The translations under genes and the position numbers were made by a program. Shown one piece after another: positions 8,727 to 18,435 of a stretch of DNA of 45,703 nt (positions are counted from its first letter, which is position 1; the number at the start of each line of letters is the position of its first letter). Below the pieces are notes generated by a model. The model made no database searches. It had not been told where the DNA came from and worked only from the letters and a program-made list of their open reading frames with translations. The stretch comes from Pseudomonadota bacterium (GTDB lineage Bacteria; Pseudomonadota; Gammaproteobacteria; Steroidobacterales; Steroidobacteraceae), in the NCBI GenBank assembly GCA_021826035.1, contig JAKBBE010000015.1:1-45703 (forward strand). The letters are read 5' to 3'.

Positions 8727-9251
8727 TTACGCGATGACGCTGAGCGCGGTGCTCGCAACGGCGCCCGTCGACGCGGCGCCCGTGCTGCCTGTGCTGCTCG
8801 TCCCGGAGGTTGCCTGCTGCAGCGCAGCCAGTAGTGCATTGACGCCGCCGCCATGCCCGTGTCCGTGATGCCGCGGCTGCGCGCCGCCGACTGCAGAGCT
8901 CATCATGGGGCTGTTGGTGGTGGCGAGCTGACTGCGCAGGGCGCTGAGGAATGTCCCGATGTTGCCCTGGAAGCTCTGCAGGGAGATGCCACCGGCGCCG
9001 CTGGTGTCGAGCGCATTGAGGAGTGAGCTGGCGTTGGCGCCAGAGCTGGCGCTCTGCTTGGCGCTCGTGAGCGTATTCATGAAATTGGCCAGCTCGCTCT
9101 GACTGATCGAGCCATTGCCGTTGGTGTCGATGCGGGCGAACAGTTGCGTCTCGAGCTGCGCGAGGTTGCCCGTGCTCGATGCGCTACTGGCAGACTGGCC
9201 GCAGGCGGCGCTCGGCCATGCGGTGCTGCCGCCCGATAGGGTGCTGATCAT
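8727..9251 (-). CDS. Small EF-hand protein with a His-Gly-rich segment
   Basis: A 174-residue protein with two EF-hand-like loops: a canonical one (DTNGNGSISQSE, about residue 42) and a degenerate one (DTSGAGGISLQS, about residue 83). A His/Gly stretch (RHHGHGHGGG) and a Ser/Thr/Gly/Ala-rich C-terminus follow. No signal peptide is evident. It probably binds calcium, and perhaps transition metals through the histidines; no enzymatic domain is visible. The open frame continues far upstream across folD, but ATG 9251, with GGGGAG 7-12 nt upstream, gives a sensible start. Similar small EF-hand proteins are known in Xanthomonadales-like bacteria; the function here is unassigned. Confidence 0.72.
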   Translation of the reverse strand: MISTLSGGSTAWPSAACGQSASSASSTGNLAQLETQLFARIDTNGNGSISQSELANFMNTLTSAKQSASSGANASSLLNALDTSGAGGISLQSFQGNIGTFLSALRSQLATTNSPMMSSAVGGAQPRHHGHGHGGGVNALLAALQQATSGTSSTGSTGAASTGAVASTALSVIA

Positions 9252-9430
9252 CTCCGTCTCCCCGGTCATGAGTCTGAGTCCGCCCGACCATGGCTGGCGG
9301 GGCGCAGTCGGCCGCACTATAGGCGGTCGCGGGGGACGAGGATTGTAAGGATCTGTGAGACTGTGACGCGCCGGCGGCGCGGTGGCCGTGCCTTGCCGCC
9401 CCCGGCAACGCGGGGCGGCAGAACCTTGCC

Positions 9431-10294
9431 TCAACGCGGCAGGCCGCTGCGGCGGTGGTAGGCCTCGAAGGTATTGTGCATCAGCATCGCCACCGTCATC
9501 GGCCCGACGCCGCCTGGCACCGGGGTGATCCATCCGGCGCGCTCGCGCGCCGATTCGAACTGCACGTCGCCGACCAGCCGCCCGTTGTCGAGCCGGTTCA
9601 TGCCGACGTCGATGACCACCGCGCCCGGCTTGACCCACTCGCCGGGGACGAGCCCCGGTTTGCCCGCAGCCACGACCAGGATGTCGGCCTGACGCACATG
9701 CGCGGCGAGGTCGGCAGTGAAGCGGTGACAGACGGTTGTCGTGGCGCCCATCAGCAGCAGCTCGAGGGCCATGGGACGGCCGACGATATTGGAGGCTCCG
9801 ACGATGACCGCGTTCTGGCCCTTCAGCGGCGCACCGATGTACTCGAGCAGCTTGATGACCCCGTAGGGCGTGCACGGCCGGATGAGCGGAATGCGCTGCA
9901 TCAGCCGTCCGACGTTGTACGGGTGGAAGCCGTCGACATCCTTGGTCGGATCGATCCGCTCGATGATGGCCGTGGAGGGGATCTGGTCCGGCAGCGGCAG
10001 CTGCACCAGGATGCCGTCGATCTCCGGATCGTGGTTGAGTGCATCCACGAGGGCGAGCAGCTCGATTTCCGAGGTCGAATGGGGCAGGTCGTGGGCCACC
10101 GAGCGGATGCCGACTTCCTCGCAGGCCTTGCGCTTGTTGCGTACGTAGACGGCGGAAGCCGGATGATCGCCGACTTTGACCACGGCCAGCGCCGGACGTC
10201 GCCGACCGCGTGCGACCGTCGCATCAATGGCTGCGCGCACCTGTGCCTTGACCTCGCCCGCGAGCTTACGCCCGTCGATGACCTGTGCCGTCAT
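9431..10294 (-). CDS. folD: Bifunctional methylene-THF dehydrogenase / methenyl-THF cyclohydrolase
   Basis: A 287-residue cytoplasmic enzyme of one-carbon metabolism. It oxidises 5,10-methylene-THF with NADP and hydrolyses the methenyl product to 10-formyl-THF. The catalytic segment [20 protein letters not shown] contains the expected lysine. The substrate loop QLPLPDQI, the Rossmann region [20 protein letters not shown] and the signature [16 protein letters not shown] are all present. ATG 10294 gives the standard family length (E. coli FolD is 288); the in-frame upstream start at 10315 would add seven non-conserved residues. It is transcribed divergently from tRNA-Pro. Confidence 0.95.
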   Translation of the reverse strand: MTAQVIDGRKLAGEVKAQVRAAIDATVARGRRRPALAVVKVGDHPASAVYVRNKRKACEEVGIRSVAHDLPHSTSEIELLALVDALNHDPEIDGILVQLPLPDQIPSTAIIERIDPTKDVDGFHPYNVGRLMQRIPLIRPCTPYGVIKLLEYIGAPLKGQNAVIVGASNIVGRPMALELLLMGATTTVCHRFTADLAAHVRQADILVVAAGKPGLVPGEWVKPGAVVIDVGMNRLDNGRLVGDVQFESARERAGWITPVPGGVGPMTVAMLMHNTFEAYHRRSGLPR

Positions 10295-10385
10295 GGACCG
10301 CCTGGACCTCACCACTTTCGGAGGACGCGCATTCTCGCATATTATCCCCGGGCCCAGCGGGACTTCAGGTCACGGCGGCAGCGGT

Positions 10386-10462
10386 CGGGGCATGGCGCAG
10401 TCTGGTAGCGCATCTGCTTTGGGAGCAGAGGGTCGGGAGTTCGAATCTCCCTGCCCCGACCA
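10386..10462 (+). tRNA. tRNA-Pro (anticodon TGG)
   Basis: Complete 77-nt cloverleaf with acceptor CGGGGCA pairing with TGCCCCG, a seven-base anticodon loop TTTGGGA (anticodon TGG), T-loop TTCGAAT, and CCA encoded at 10460-10462. It reads CCA and, by wobble, other proline codons. Confidence 0.96.
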
Positions 10463-10901
10463 ATCCTTACGCTCGATTACCTCGCGCCTTTCACCACTGC
10501 GCGTGGCGCGGGGTCGCTGGCCTGTATGAGCCCCTCGGGCCTCGGCATCTGGACGGACGGTTCGGGGCGCGGCCGAGAAATCCCGGTCGGCTCGGGGGAG
10601 GGGCGAAATCTCGAGACCGTCCACGGCGCCCCGGTGTCGCGGCGCTGATGCTCACCTGACCTGCTGTGCTCGTCCTGAGTGGTGGCGCGGGTTGAGCATC
10701 GACCCGCCGCGATGCCCCTCGGCAAAACGTCCATATCCCGCACGCTAAATCCTGCCCGCTTCCAGTGCCGGGCGCTGCCGCGCGATCGTGCCGCGGGTGT
10801 TTCAGGGACCGCACCCACTGCGCACCGCGGCGCGAACGTCCGAGTTTCCCTGGCGCGCCGGCATGCACGGTGCACGCCGGCGCAGCCGGGTCGCTGGAGG
10901 A
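10463..10901. other. Gene-poor stretch between tRNA-Pro and the tricorn gene
   Basis: About 440 bp without a convincing gene. Short frames on both strands lack recognisable motifs or good start signals. The only structures seen are a weak GCGGGT/ACCCGC inverted repeat near 10690 and the hairpin at 10855-10883. Confidence 0.5.
10855..10883 (-). terminator. Hairpin downstream of the tricorn-type gene
   Basis: Arms 10855-10862 (GCGCCGGC) and 10876-10883 (GCCGGCGC) form an 8-bp GC stem, about 18 bp past the stop codon of the minus-strand protease gene. The inner TGCAC/GTGCA symmetry could extend it. There is no T-tract, so it is a structural guess. Confidence 0.45.
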
Positions 10902-13900
10902 TTACTGGCAGGTGCCGTGCGCCGAGGGACAGGCCGGATAGTTCGGCTGGCGCGGGAACGCCGGGGTCCAGGGCGGAGCCGGGGGGATGACCACCGGATC
11001 GCGCTCGATCTTCTTCAGCAGCACCGTTACGGCGGTCTCGATCTGCGTGTCGCGGTTCTGCCGCGCCAGCAGCCCGGTATCGACGTGCACCGGGATCGAC
11101 GGCACCACCCCGATGTTCTCAACCTGCCATTGCGAGTCGGTGCCGTACATGGCGATTTCCGAGACCACCTGCTGGCCGCCGTCGAGCAGCGTGAAGTTGC
11201 TGGCGTATCCGCGCACGCCGCCCCAGGTACGCGAGCCGATGGTCGGGCCCAGGTGATACTGCTGGAAGCGGTACGCGAAGATATCCCCGTCGGAGGCCGA
11301 TCCGTGGTTGATGAGTGCGGCCATGTGGCCAATGTAGGCGTCCACGGGGCTCTGGTAGTGCACGCCGCGGCGATTGACCCAGGCCGCCACCATCTTCTTG
11401 GTGAGCTGGTTGAACAGGATGGTGTCGATGAAGCCGCCGAGGTTCCAGCGGTCGTCGATGATCAGTCCGGGCTTGTCGATCTGGCTGTAGAACTGCCGCA
11501 CGAACTCATGCAGGCCCGTGGCCTCCATGTCGTTCAGGTACACATAGCCCACCTTGCCGCCTGACAGCTTGTCCACCTCGCGCCGGTTGTTGTTGATCCA
11601 GCTCAGCAGGTGCAGCTTGCCGCTGTTGACGACCGGCCTGACGAGGATCGTCCACGGCTTGCCGTCGGGCTTGGCCGCCAGGGTCAGGCTGATCGTCTGG
11701 CCCAGGGTGCCCTGCAGCAGCGCATAGGGGTTGGTCGGGGCGCGCAGCGGGGCGCCGTTGATCGCCAGCACGTAATCGCCCGGCTTGACCTTAAGACCCG
11801 GCTGCGCGAGCGGCGCGTAGTAGCCCGGGACCGTGTTGTCGCCGTGGAAGATGCGCTTGAGGTAATAGCGCCCGGCGGCGCTGTTCAGGGCGAATTCGGC
11901 GCCGAGCCCGGCGGTCGGCTGCGGCGGGCTACGCCAGCCGAGATCACCGCCAAAGATGTACATGTGGCTCTCGCCGAGCGAGCCGATCATGTTCGCCATC
12001 ACGTAGTTCAGATCCTCGCGGTCCTGCACCAGTGGCAGCAGCGCCCGGTAATGCGCGCCGATCTCGGTCCACTTGCGCTGGATCAGCTCGGGATTGACGA
12101 AGTAGTCGCGGACGTTGCGCCAGGCCTCGTTGAAGATCTCGGTCCACTCGGCGCGCGGATCGACCTGCATCTGCATGTGCGTGGTGTTGAGCGTTTTGAC
12201 CTTCGCCTGCGCAGCGAAGGTCGAGGGGCGCAGCACCCACTTGCCGCCGGCCTGGTAGAGCAGCGTGGAGCCATCGGCGGAGAGCGCGAAGCCCGAGCCG
12301 ATGCCCGTCGCGAGCGTGAGTCCCTTGCGTCGGCTCAGGTCGTAGGCGCTCAGTGTCGGCGCCTCCCCGGGAATGGCGCCGCCGAGCACCGGAACAGGCG
12401 CGGTGGCGTAGTAGACCACGCCGTGGAATTCCGCGGTCTGGGTGATGTTGGCGGCCGGAACGGGCACCTGGACCGCGCGATCGATCAGTCCGGTGAAATC
12501 GATTTTGACGAGCCCGGGCTTGCTCGCGCTCTTGGCTTTCTTCTTGTTCTTCTTCTCGTCCGCGGGCTTGTCTGCCGATTTTTTCGACTGGTGCTTCCCG
12601 GCAGTGGGCAACTGGGTGCGGGGCGCGAACGGCGAGGGCGTATTGGCCTGCAGCGTCGTGACGTACAGGCCGTCCGGCACGACGCCCGAGGCGCCGAAGT
12701 TGTAGCTCGAGAGCACCGGGTTAACGAGTCGCGCGGACACGAAATACAGGTACTTCCCGTCGCGGGAGAACGCCGGCCGGCTGTCGCTGAAGTTGCCGTG
12801 ACTGATCTGGTGCGACGTGCCGGTGTCGACGTTGAAGATGAACAGCGCCCGCAGGTGACTGGGCAGGTGCTTGGAGAAGGCGAGCCAGCGGCTGTCCGGC
12901 GAGAACGCCGCGTCCTGGAACGCCCCGATGATCATCTGCCGGTCCGTGCCGACCTGCTCGCGCTTGCCGTTGTGCACGTTTACCACCCACAGCCGCTGGC
13001 GCGAGTCGGCGTAGGCGAGCCAGTGGCTGTTCGGGCTCCACAGCAGCGGCGCGGTGTAGGTCACCTCGCCCTTGTCCGTCAGCGCGCGCGGCGTGCCCTC
13101 ACCGTCCGCGGCGCGCACCATCACCTGGCTGTCCACGCCGCGGTCGCGGATATAGGCAATCCACTTGCCGTCGGGGGACCAGGAGGGAGCCTTGTCGTTG
13201 CTCGCAGCGCTTTGGCTGAGGTCCGTCGTGTGGCCGTACTCGACCGGCACGGTGAACAGCGCGCCCCGGGCGCTGAACACGGCCAGCTTGCCGTTCGGGG
13301 CGACGTCGGCGGCGCGGATCATCTTGGCCGCAGCGAATTCGTACGGCAGCGTGTGGGTGCCGTTCAGCGGCACGGTGACAGGCACCTGCCTCAGGCGGCC
13401 CGTCGCGTACGAATACACATACAGGCGCCCACCGTCCGATAGGGCGATGCCGGTATCGCCGGCGCTCGGCCAGTCGATGTCATACACGGCAAAGTGCGTC
13501 AGCTGCCGGTCGGCGCCGGTCTTGAGGTTCTTGGCCCACAGGTTGAGCACGCCGTCCGGGCCGCGGTCCGAGCCGAAGTACAGTGTGTTCCCCACCCACA
13601 TCGGGAAAGTGTCCTCGCCCTTCCAGTGCGTGAGGCGGCTGCTTGCGCCGGTGGTCAGGTCGTACGTGAAGAGGTCGTTGGCCTGGCCGCCGAAATAGTG
13701 CTTGCGGTGGAACGGGCGCAGAATGCGCGAGAGCTTGTTGTAGGCGACGGAGCTGCCGTCCGCGTTGAACGAAAGCGGGCCCGTCCACGGCATTGGCAGG
13801 GCCGTCGGCAATCCGCCGCTGACGGGGACCTCGAAGGCACGCTCGATCTGCGGATTGAAGCTCGCGCGCCGCGAGAGAAAGACCACGTCCCGGCTGTCCG

Positions 13901-14306
13901 GGGTCCAGCCGATCACGATGTTGTCAGGCAGGGTGATCACCCTGCCGTTCATGGGCTGATTGATGGAACGCCAGGTCAGCTGTCGGACGGCGCCACCATC
14001 GATCGATACGACGTACACATCCGTGTTGCCCCGGTACCAGCCCGTGAAGGCGACCCATCGGCCGTCCGGCGAGACGACCGGGTGCGTGTCGCGGCCCGAA
14101 TCGGTCGTCAGTCGTACCGCCACGCCGCCCTGGACCGGTACTTTCCAGACCGCCCCGCCGGCTTCGAACACCACGGTGTTACCGTGGATGCTGGGGTAGC
14201 GGATCAAGGCCTGCACCGGGCCCGGCGCGTCCTGCGCGGGCGTGGCGTGAGACAACAGGGCAAACGACAGCGCGGCGAGCGCCCCAGCGAGGGACTTGAA
14301 CGTCAT
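10902..14306 (-). CDS. Tricorn-type protease (beta-propeller, PDZ, S41 domain), exported
   Basis: A 1,134-residue exported peptidase that should trim oligopeptides. The signal peptide is about 1-24 (MTFKSLAGALAALSFALLSH). TolB/WD40-like propeller repeats (for example SPDGRWVAFTGW and WSPDGKWIAYIRD) fill about 30-690, with a Lys-rich linker (KKSADKPADEKKNKKKAK) near 580-600. A helical region (EIFNEAWRNVRDYFV) precedes a PDZ domain (KPGDYVLAINGAPL, about 840). A tail-specific-protease (S41) domain carries NHGSASDGDIFAYRF, whose serine near residue 1003 is the probable nucleophile. AAGGAT lies 8 nt before ATG 14306. Length and domain order match bacterial tricorn homologues. The neighbouring DUF885 and GGT genes suggest a peptide-catabolism cluster. 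Confidence 0.9.
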   Translation of the reverse strand: MTFKSLAGALAALSFALLSHATPAQDAPGPVQALIRYPSIHGNTVVFEAGGAVWKVPVQGGVAVRLTTDSGRDTHPVVSPDGRWVAFTGWYRGNTDVYVVSIDGGAVRQLTWRSINQPMNGRVITLPDNIVIGWTPDSRDVVFLSRRASFNPQIERAFEVPVSGGLPTALPMPWTGPLSFNADGSSVAYNKLSRILRPFHRKHYFGGQANDLFTYDLTTGASSRLTHWKGEDTFPMWVGNTLYFGSDRGPDGVLNLWAKNLKTGADRQLTHFAVYDIDWPSAGDTGIALSDGGRLYVYSYATGRLRQVPVTVPLNGTHTLPYEFAAAKMIRAADVAPNGKLAVFSARGALFTVPVEYGHTTDLSQSAASNDKAPSWSPDGKWIAYIRDRGVDSQVMVRAADGEGTPRALTDKGEVTYTAPLLWSPNSHWLAYADSRQRLWVVNVHNGKREQVGTDRQMIIGAFQDAAFSPDSRWLAFSKHLPSHLRALFIFNVDTGTSHQISHGNFSDSRPAFSRDGKYLYFVSARLVNPVLSSYNFGASGVVPDGLYVTTLQANTPSPFAPRTQLPTAGKHQSKKSADKPADEKKNKKKAKSASKPGLVKIDFTGLIDRAVQVPVPAANITQTAEFHGVVYYATAPVPVLGGAIPGEAPTLSAYDLSRRKGLTLATGIGSGFALSADGSTLLYQAGGKWVLRPSTFAAQAKVKTLNTTHMQMQVDPRAEWTEIFNEAWRNVRDYFVNPELIQRKWTEIGAHYRALLPLVQDREDLNYVMANMIGSLGESHMYIFGGDLGWRSPPQPTAGLGAEFALNSAAGRYYLKRIFHGDNTVPGYYAPLAQPGLKVKPGDYVLAINGAPLRAPTNPYALLQGTLGQTISLTLAAKPDGKPWTILVRPVVNSGKLHLLSWINNNRREVDKLSGGKVGYVYLNDMEATGLHEFVRQFYSQIDKPGLIIDDRWNLGGFIDTILFNQLTKKMVAAWVNRRGVHYQSPVDAYIGHMAALINHGSASDGDIFAYRFQQYHLGPTIGSRTWGGVRGYASNFTLLDGGQQVVSEIAMYGTDSQWQVENIGVVPSIPVHVDTGLLARQNRDTQIETAVTVLLKKIERDPVVIPPAPPWTPAFPRQPNYPACPSAHGTCQ

Positions 14307-14548
14307 GGTGTGATCCTTGCTTGCGGGCGCACGTAGCGGGAACAGAGTCCGGTCCGTGGGTCCCGTCGGTTGGAATTGGTTGTCAATTGAGTAATTTTGC
14401 GCGCATGCCTCATGGGTGGCAAGAAGCGCAGTCGGGCGGGATGCTTCAATGCGCAGCGTGATCGTTCCCGTCCGGGGAGGGGTGCGGGCTGGCGTCCGTG
14501 TGCGGTCGCGCAGACGGGTCGCGAGGACCCGCCTGCGTTTGCGGCCGG
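14307..14548. other. Intergenic, probable 5' region of the tricorn gene
   Basis: 242 bp between the DUF885 stop and the tricorn start. On the minus strand a TTGACA hexamer is present at 14387-14382, but no AT-rich -10 lies at 16-18 bp, so I do not call a promoter. No gene seen. Confidence 0.4.
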
Positions 14549-16363
14549 TCAGTGCATCGCGAGCGCGTGGCGCGCCGGCTTGCCCGCCTGGCGGTCACGG
14601 ATCCAGCGGTCGATGACGTGGTTGAGGACCGTGAGCGGCAGGGCGCCGTGCTCGAGGATCGCGGCATGGAAGTCCTTGATGTTGAACTTCGGGCCGAGCG
14701 CCTGCTCCGCCTTCTGGCGCAGCTTGAAGATGTCCATCTGGCCGATCATGTAGGACAGCGCCTGGCCAGGCCAGGCAATGTAGCGATCGACCTCGGTGTT
14801 GATGTTCTGGGTGCTGAGCGCCGTGTTCTCCTCGAAGTAGCGCACCGCCTGCGCGCGGGTCCAGCCCTCGGAGTGGATGCCGGTGTCGACCACCAGGCGC
14901 ACCGCACGCCACATCTGCCAGTCGAGGTAGCCGAACTTCGAGTACGGATTGTTGTACAGGCCCATTTGGTCGCACAGCGACTCGGTGTACAGCGCCCAGC
15001 CTTCCCCGTAGGAGCTGTAGTAGTCGAAGCGGCGGAACTGCGGCAGTCCCTTCAGCTCCATCGCGATGGGAATCTGCAGCTGATGACCGGGGCGGCCCTC
15101 GTGGCAGACCAGCACCTGGATGTCGTATTTCGGCCGGCTCTGCGGCTTGTACAGGTTCACGGCCACGTAGCCGGCGACGCTCCCGTCGCCCGCCGGCGGC
15201 ACCGAATAGGCCGGATAGGTGTCGGGCGCCAGAGAGGCGGGGATCGGGCGCACGCCGTACGGCACGCGCGGCAGGATCCAGATGGGGAAGTACTTCACCA
15301 GCAGCGGATTGACGCGCATGGCGGCGGCCCGATATGCCTCGAGCAGATCCGCCGGCTTCCTGTAGTAGAAGCGCGGATTGGTGCGTAGGTAGTGCACAAA
15401 CTGCTTGTAGGTGCCCTTGAAGCCGATCTGATCGAACACCCGCTGCATCTGGGCGTGGATCTCGGCGACGCGCTGCAAGCCGATCTGGTGGATCGCGTGC
15501 GGCGTCAGATCCGTCGTCGTGTACTTGCGCACCATGTAGGCGTAGTACGCCTTGCCGTCGGGCAGCGCTTCGGCGGCGATGCTGGTGCGGCAGTGCGGCA
15601 GGTAGTCGGTGTCGAAATACTGCTGCAGCTTGCGGTAGGCCGGCGTGACCACCTGCGCGATGGCGGTCTTGGCCTGCGCGCGCAGCCGCGCCTGCTCGGC
15701 GGCCGGGATGATCGAGGGCATCTTCTTGAATGGCGCGTAGAACGGGCTGTCCGCCGGGTTGGCGACGATATTGGCGGCGATCTGATGCGGCACGCGCTGC
15801 ATGACCACCTTGGGCTCGGTCATGCCGGCCTTGACGCCCTGCTTGAGCAGCTCGATGGTCTCATCCATGTAGGGCATGAGCGTGCGCAGCCGCTCGAGGT
15901 AATTGCGGTAATCGGCGGCGCTCTGGAAGCGCAGCGTATGCGTCAGGGTCCGAAGCGTCTGGATGCCCTCGAGCTCGTTCATCGGCATCAGATAGTTCTT
16001 CAGGTCATAGCCCTGGACCCGGATCTGGTAGCGGTACTTGAACAGGTCGTAGCTGATCCGGTCTTCCCGGTCGAGCGCACTGCGCTCGATCGCCGCCAGA
16101 CGCTCAAGCGCCTGCAGATCCTCCTGGTGCTCGCGCGCGAGGGACGCGAGGCTGACGTCGGCCCACTTCCCGTCGAACTGGTGAAAGCCGTCGGCGGAGG
16201 CCTCGAGCGGATGCTCGCGCATCTCCCGCTGCCACTCGAAGTGGAACAACTGGTGCAGCGCGATGCTCGAGGTATTGGCGCCTGCGGGAGCGGCCGCCGC
16301 GCCGGTCGGTGCGCCGAGCACCAGCAGGGCGCACACGGCAGTGGCTTGGAACGCGCGTAACAT
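14549..16363 (-). CDS. DUF885 family protein (putative exported metallopeptidase)
   Basis: A 604-residue protein with a signal peptide (MLRAFQATAVCALLVLGAP, cleavage likely after GAAAA) and a single large DUF885-type domain. The hallmark is CHEGRPGHQLQI, a variant of the family HExxPGH motif that resembles gluzincin metal sites. Conserved downstream segments include SYGEGWALYTESLCDQMGLY. Enzymatic activity for this family is poorly established; peptidase action is inferred. I chose ATG 16363. ATG 16375, four codons earlier, is equally possible; the much longer open frame upstream to 16867 is not coding. It is on the same strand as the tricorn gene (242-bp gap) and divergent from GGT. Confidence 0.85.
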   Translation of the reverse strand: MLRAFQATAVCALLVLGAPTGAAAAPAGANTSSIALHQLFHFEWQREMREHPLEASADGFHQFDGKWADVSLASLAREHQEDLQALERLAAIERSALDREDRISYDLFKYRYQIRVQGYDLKNYLMPMNELEGIQTLRTLTHTLRFQSAADYRNYLERLRTLMPYMDETIELLKQGVKAGMTEPKVVMQRVPHQIAANIVANPADSPFYAPFKKMPSIIPAAEQARLRAQAKTAIAQVVTPAYRKLQQYFDTDYLPHCRTSIAAEALPDGKAYYAYMVRKYTTTDLTPHAIHQIGLQRVAEIHAQMQRVFDQIGFKGTYKQFVHYLRTNPRFYYRKPADLLEAYRAAAMRVNPLLVKYFPIWILPRVPYGVRPIPASLAPDTYPAYSVPPAGDGSVAGYVAVNLYKPQSRPKYDIQVLVCHEGRPGHQLQIPIAMELKGLPQFRRFDYYSSYGEGWALYTESLCDQMGLYNNPYSKFGYLDWQMWRAVRLVVDTGIHSEGWTRAQAVRYFEENTALSTQNINTEVDRYIAWPGQALSYMIGQMDIFKLRQKAEQALGPKFNIKDFHAAILEHGALPLTVLNHVIDRWIRDRQAGKPARHALAMH

Positions 16364-16622
16364 AGAGGCCCCCATTAGATTGCGGTTTTTTTCGAGTCTA
16401 CCGGCTTCGTCTTGCGATGACACCATACCCTCCCGGGACGAGCGGCGGGCTCGATTCACCGCAGGTGCGCAACGGCCGGTCGAGGGCCGGCGCACTGATC
16501 CGCCACCCCGCGGCTTGGCCGCCGGAGCGCTGGCGGCAGGGTGGTGCCGCGCGCGTGGACGCACAGGTGCGTGGTAGTCTGCGCGCTCAGGATTGCTGGC
16601 GAGCAGCGAAGGGTTGACACAT

Positions 16623-18398
16623 ATGCGCAGGACACAATTGGCCTGGGTGGCTGCGGCCGCTCTATCGGTAGCCACGGTCGCACAGGGTGCCGGACGGGCC
16701 GCTGCAAACTCCGTCATTCCGAGCCAGGCGCTCGACTCGAGCGCACCGCCGACGACGGTGGCGGCGCTCGCGAACGATCGGCCGGTCGTGGCACGCCACG
16801 CCATGGTCGTGACGGCCCAGCATCTGGCGACGCGGGTCGGGCTGCAGATCCTGCGCCAGGGCGGCAACGCGATCGATGCGGCGGTCGCGGTCGGCTATGC
16901 ACTCGCTGTGGTGCATCCGTGCTGCGGCAATATCGGCGGCGGCGGATTCATGATGATTCACCTGGCCGACGGGCATACCGTGTTTCTGGACTTCCGCGAG
17001 AAGGCGCCACTGAAGGCCACCCCGACGCTTTATCAGAACGCGGCCGGCCAGGTCGTGCCCGGGCTGAGCACGAAGAGCTACCTCGCCGTGGGCGTGCCGG
17101 GAACGGTACTGGGGCTCGACACGGCACTGCGCAAGTACGGCACCATGAGCCGCGCGCAGGTGATGGCGCCGGCCATTCGTCTGGCGCGCGAGGGCTACGT
17201 GCTCGAGCAGGGGGATGTGAACATCCTCGACACGCGGGTGAAGGATTTCGCCCGGCACAAGAACGTGGCGGCCATCTTCCTCAACCACGGCAAGCCGTAC
17301 GTGGCCGGCGAGCGGTTGCGCCAGCCGCAGCTCGCGCGGACGCTGGAGCTGATCGCCCGTGAGGGCAGCCGCGCGTACTACCGCGGACCGATCGCCCAGG
17401 CGATCGTTGCCGCGAGCCGCGCGCACGGCGGCATCCTATCGATGCGGGACTTCGCTGATTACACCGTGCAGTGGGCCAAGCCCGTCGAGTGTCGCTATCA
17501 CGGCTACACGATCATGTCCGACCCTCCGCCGAGCTCGGGCGGGGTGACCATTTGCGAGATCCTGCAGATCATCAAGCCGTATCCGCTCGCGAAGTGGGGC
17601 TACGGCTCGGTGCAGAGCCTGCATTACCTGATCGAGGCCGAGCGGCGCGCGTTTGCGGACCGCAACACGTATCTCGGCGATCCGGCCTTCGTGCACAATC
17701 CCATCGAGCAGCTGCTCTCGGCGGACCATGCGGCCAAGCTGCGTGCGAGCATCCGTGCGGATGCCGCCACTCCCTCGAGGCAGATCAAGGGCAGCCTCGG
17801 CTCCTACGAGGGCACGGACACCACCGATTACTCCATCGTGGACCGCCACGGCAACGCGGTGGGAGTGACCTACACGATCAATTACCTGTTCGGGTTGGGA
17901 CAGATCGCCGGGGACACCGGCTTCTTCCTCAACAACGAGATGGACGACTTCACCTCTAAGCCCGGTGTGCCGAACTCGTTCGGGCTGGTGCAGGGCAAGG
18001 CCAATCAGATCGAGCCCGGCAAGCGGCCGCTGAGTTCGATGGCCCCGACCATCGTGCTGCGAGGCAAGCGCGTGTTCATGGTCACGGGCAGCCCCGGCGG
18101 CTCGACGATCATCTCGACGACGCTGGAGAGCTTCCTTAACGTGGTGGACTTCGGAATGAACGTGCAGCAGGCGGTGAATGCGCCGCGGGTGCACGAGCAG
18201 TGGTACCCGGATGTCGTGTTCGTGGAGCCGGGCTTGATCAGCCCGAGCGTGGAGCGCCGGTTGCAGGCGATGGGCTACCGCTTCAAGGTGGTCAAGTCCT
18301 GGGGTGCTGACGAGGCCATCGTCGTCAATCCGCGCACACACCTGCTCGAAGGTGCCAACGACCGGCGCCGACCGGCGGGGTTGGCCGCGGGCGATTGA
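16623..18398 (+). CDS. ggt: Gamma-glutamyltransferase (Ntn hydrolase), exported
   Basis: A 591-residue precursor that should hydrolyse or transfer the gamma-glutamyl group of glutathione and related peptides in the periplasm. The signal peptide is about 1-28 (MRRTQLAWVAAAALSVATVA). Large-subunit signatures include GGNAIDAAVAVGYAL, CCGNIGGGGFMM and DFREKAP. Autoprocessing should occur before Thr400 in TDTTDYSIVDRHGNAVG, which becomes the nucleophile of the small subunit; family members usually have TTHYS, so Asp replaces His here. Later, SSMAPTIVL and GSPGGSTIISTT match the gamma-glutamyl and oxyanion sites. ATG 16623 was chosen because the signal peptide starts there; AAGGG lies about 10 nt upstream. 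Confidence 0.93.
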   Translation: MRRTQLAWVAAAALSVATVAQGAGRAAANSVIPSQALDSSAPPTTVAALANDRPVVARHAMVVTAQHLATRVGLQILRQGGNAIDAAVAVGYALAVVHPCCGNIGGGGFMMIHLADGHTVFLDFREKAPLKATPTLYQNAAGQVVPGLSTKSYLAVGVPGTVLGLDTALRKYGTMSRAQVMAPAIRLAREGYVLEQGDVNILDTRVKDFARHKNVAAIFLNHGKPYVAGERLRQPQLARTLELIAREGSRAYYRGPIAQAIVAASRAHGGILSMRDFADYTVQWAKPVECRYHGYTIMSDPPPSSGGVTICEILQIIKPYPLAKWGYGSVQSLHYLIEAERRAFADRNTYLGDPAFVHNPIEQLLSADHAAKLRASIRADAATPSRQIKGSLGSYEGTDTTDYSIVDRHGNAVGVTYTINYLFGLGQIAGDTGFFLNNEMDDFTSKPGVPNSFGLVQGKANQIEPGKRPLSSMAPTIVLRGKRVFMVTGSPGGSTIISTTLESFLNVVDFGMNVQQAVNAPRVHEQWYPDVVFVEPGLISPSVERRLQAMGYRFKVVKSWGADEAIVVNPRTHLLEGANDRRRPAGLAAGD

Positions 18399-18404
18399 GC
18401 GCAG

Positions 18405-18435
18405 CGGCGGGCCGGCCGCTCAGGCCGGCCTGCCG
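18405..18435. terminator. Palindromic GC hairpin between convergent genes
   Basis: GGCCGGCC at 18410-18417 and 18423-18430 pair around the loop GCTCA, and flanking CGGC/GCCG extends the stem. It lies directly after the GGT stop and covers the end of the small minus-strand gene, as expected for a shared terminator. Confidence 0.6.

Noticed and set aside
7142..8854. 570-codon minus-strand frame opposite cysS
   Set aside because: A shadow of the GC-rich cysS gene; cysS on the plus strand has all family motifs.
9252..9875. N-terminal extension of the EF-hand frame across folD
   Set aside because: It is antisense-frame sequence of folD and low-complexity intergenic DNA; a good start with Shine-Dalgarno exists at 9251.
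11610..13442. 610-codon plus-strand frame opposite the tricorn gene
   Set aside because: Arg/Gly/Val-rich with no motifs; an antisense artefact of high GC codon use.
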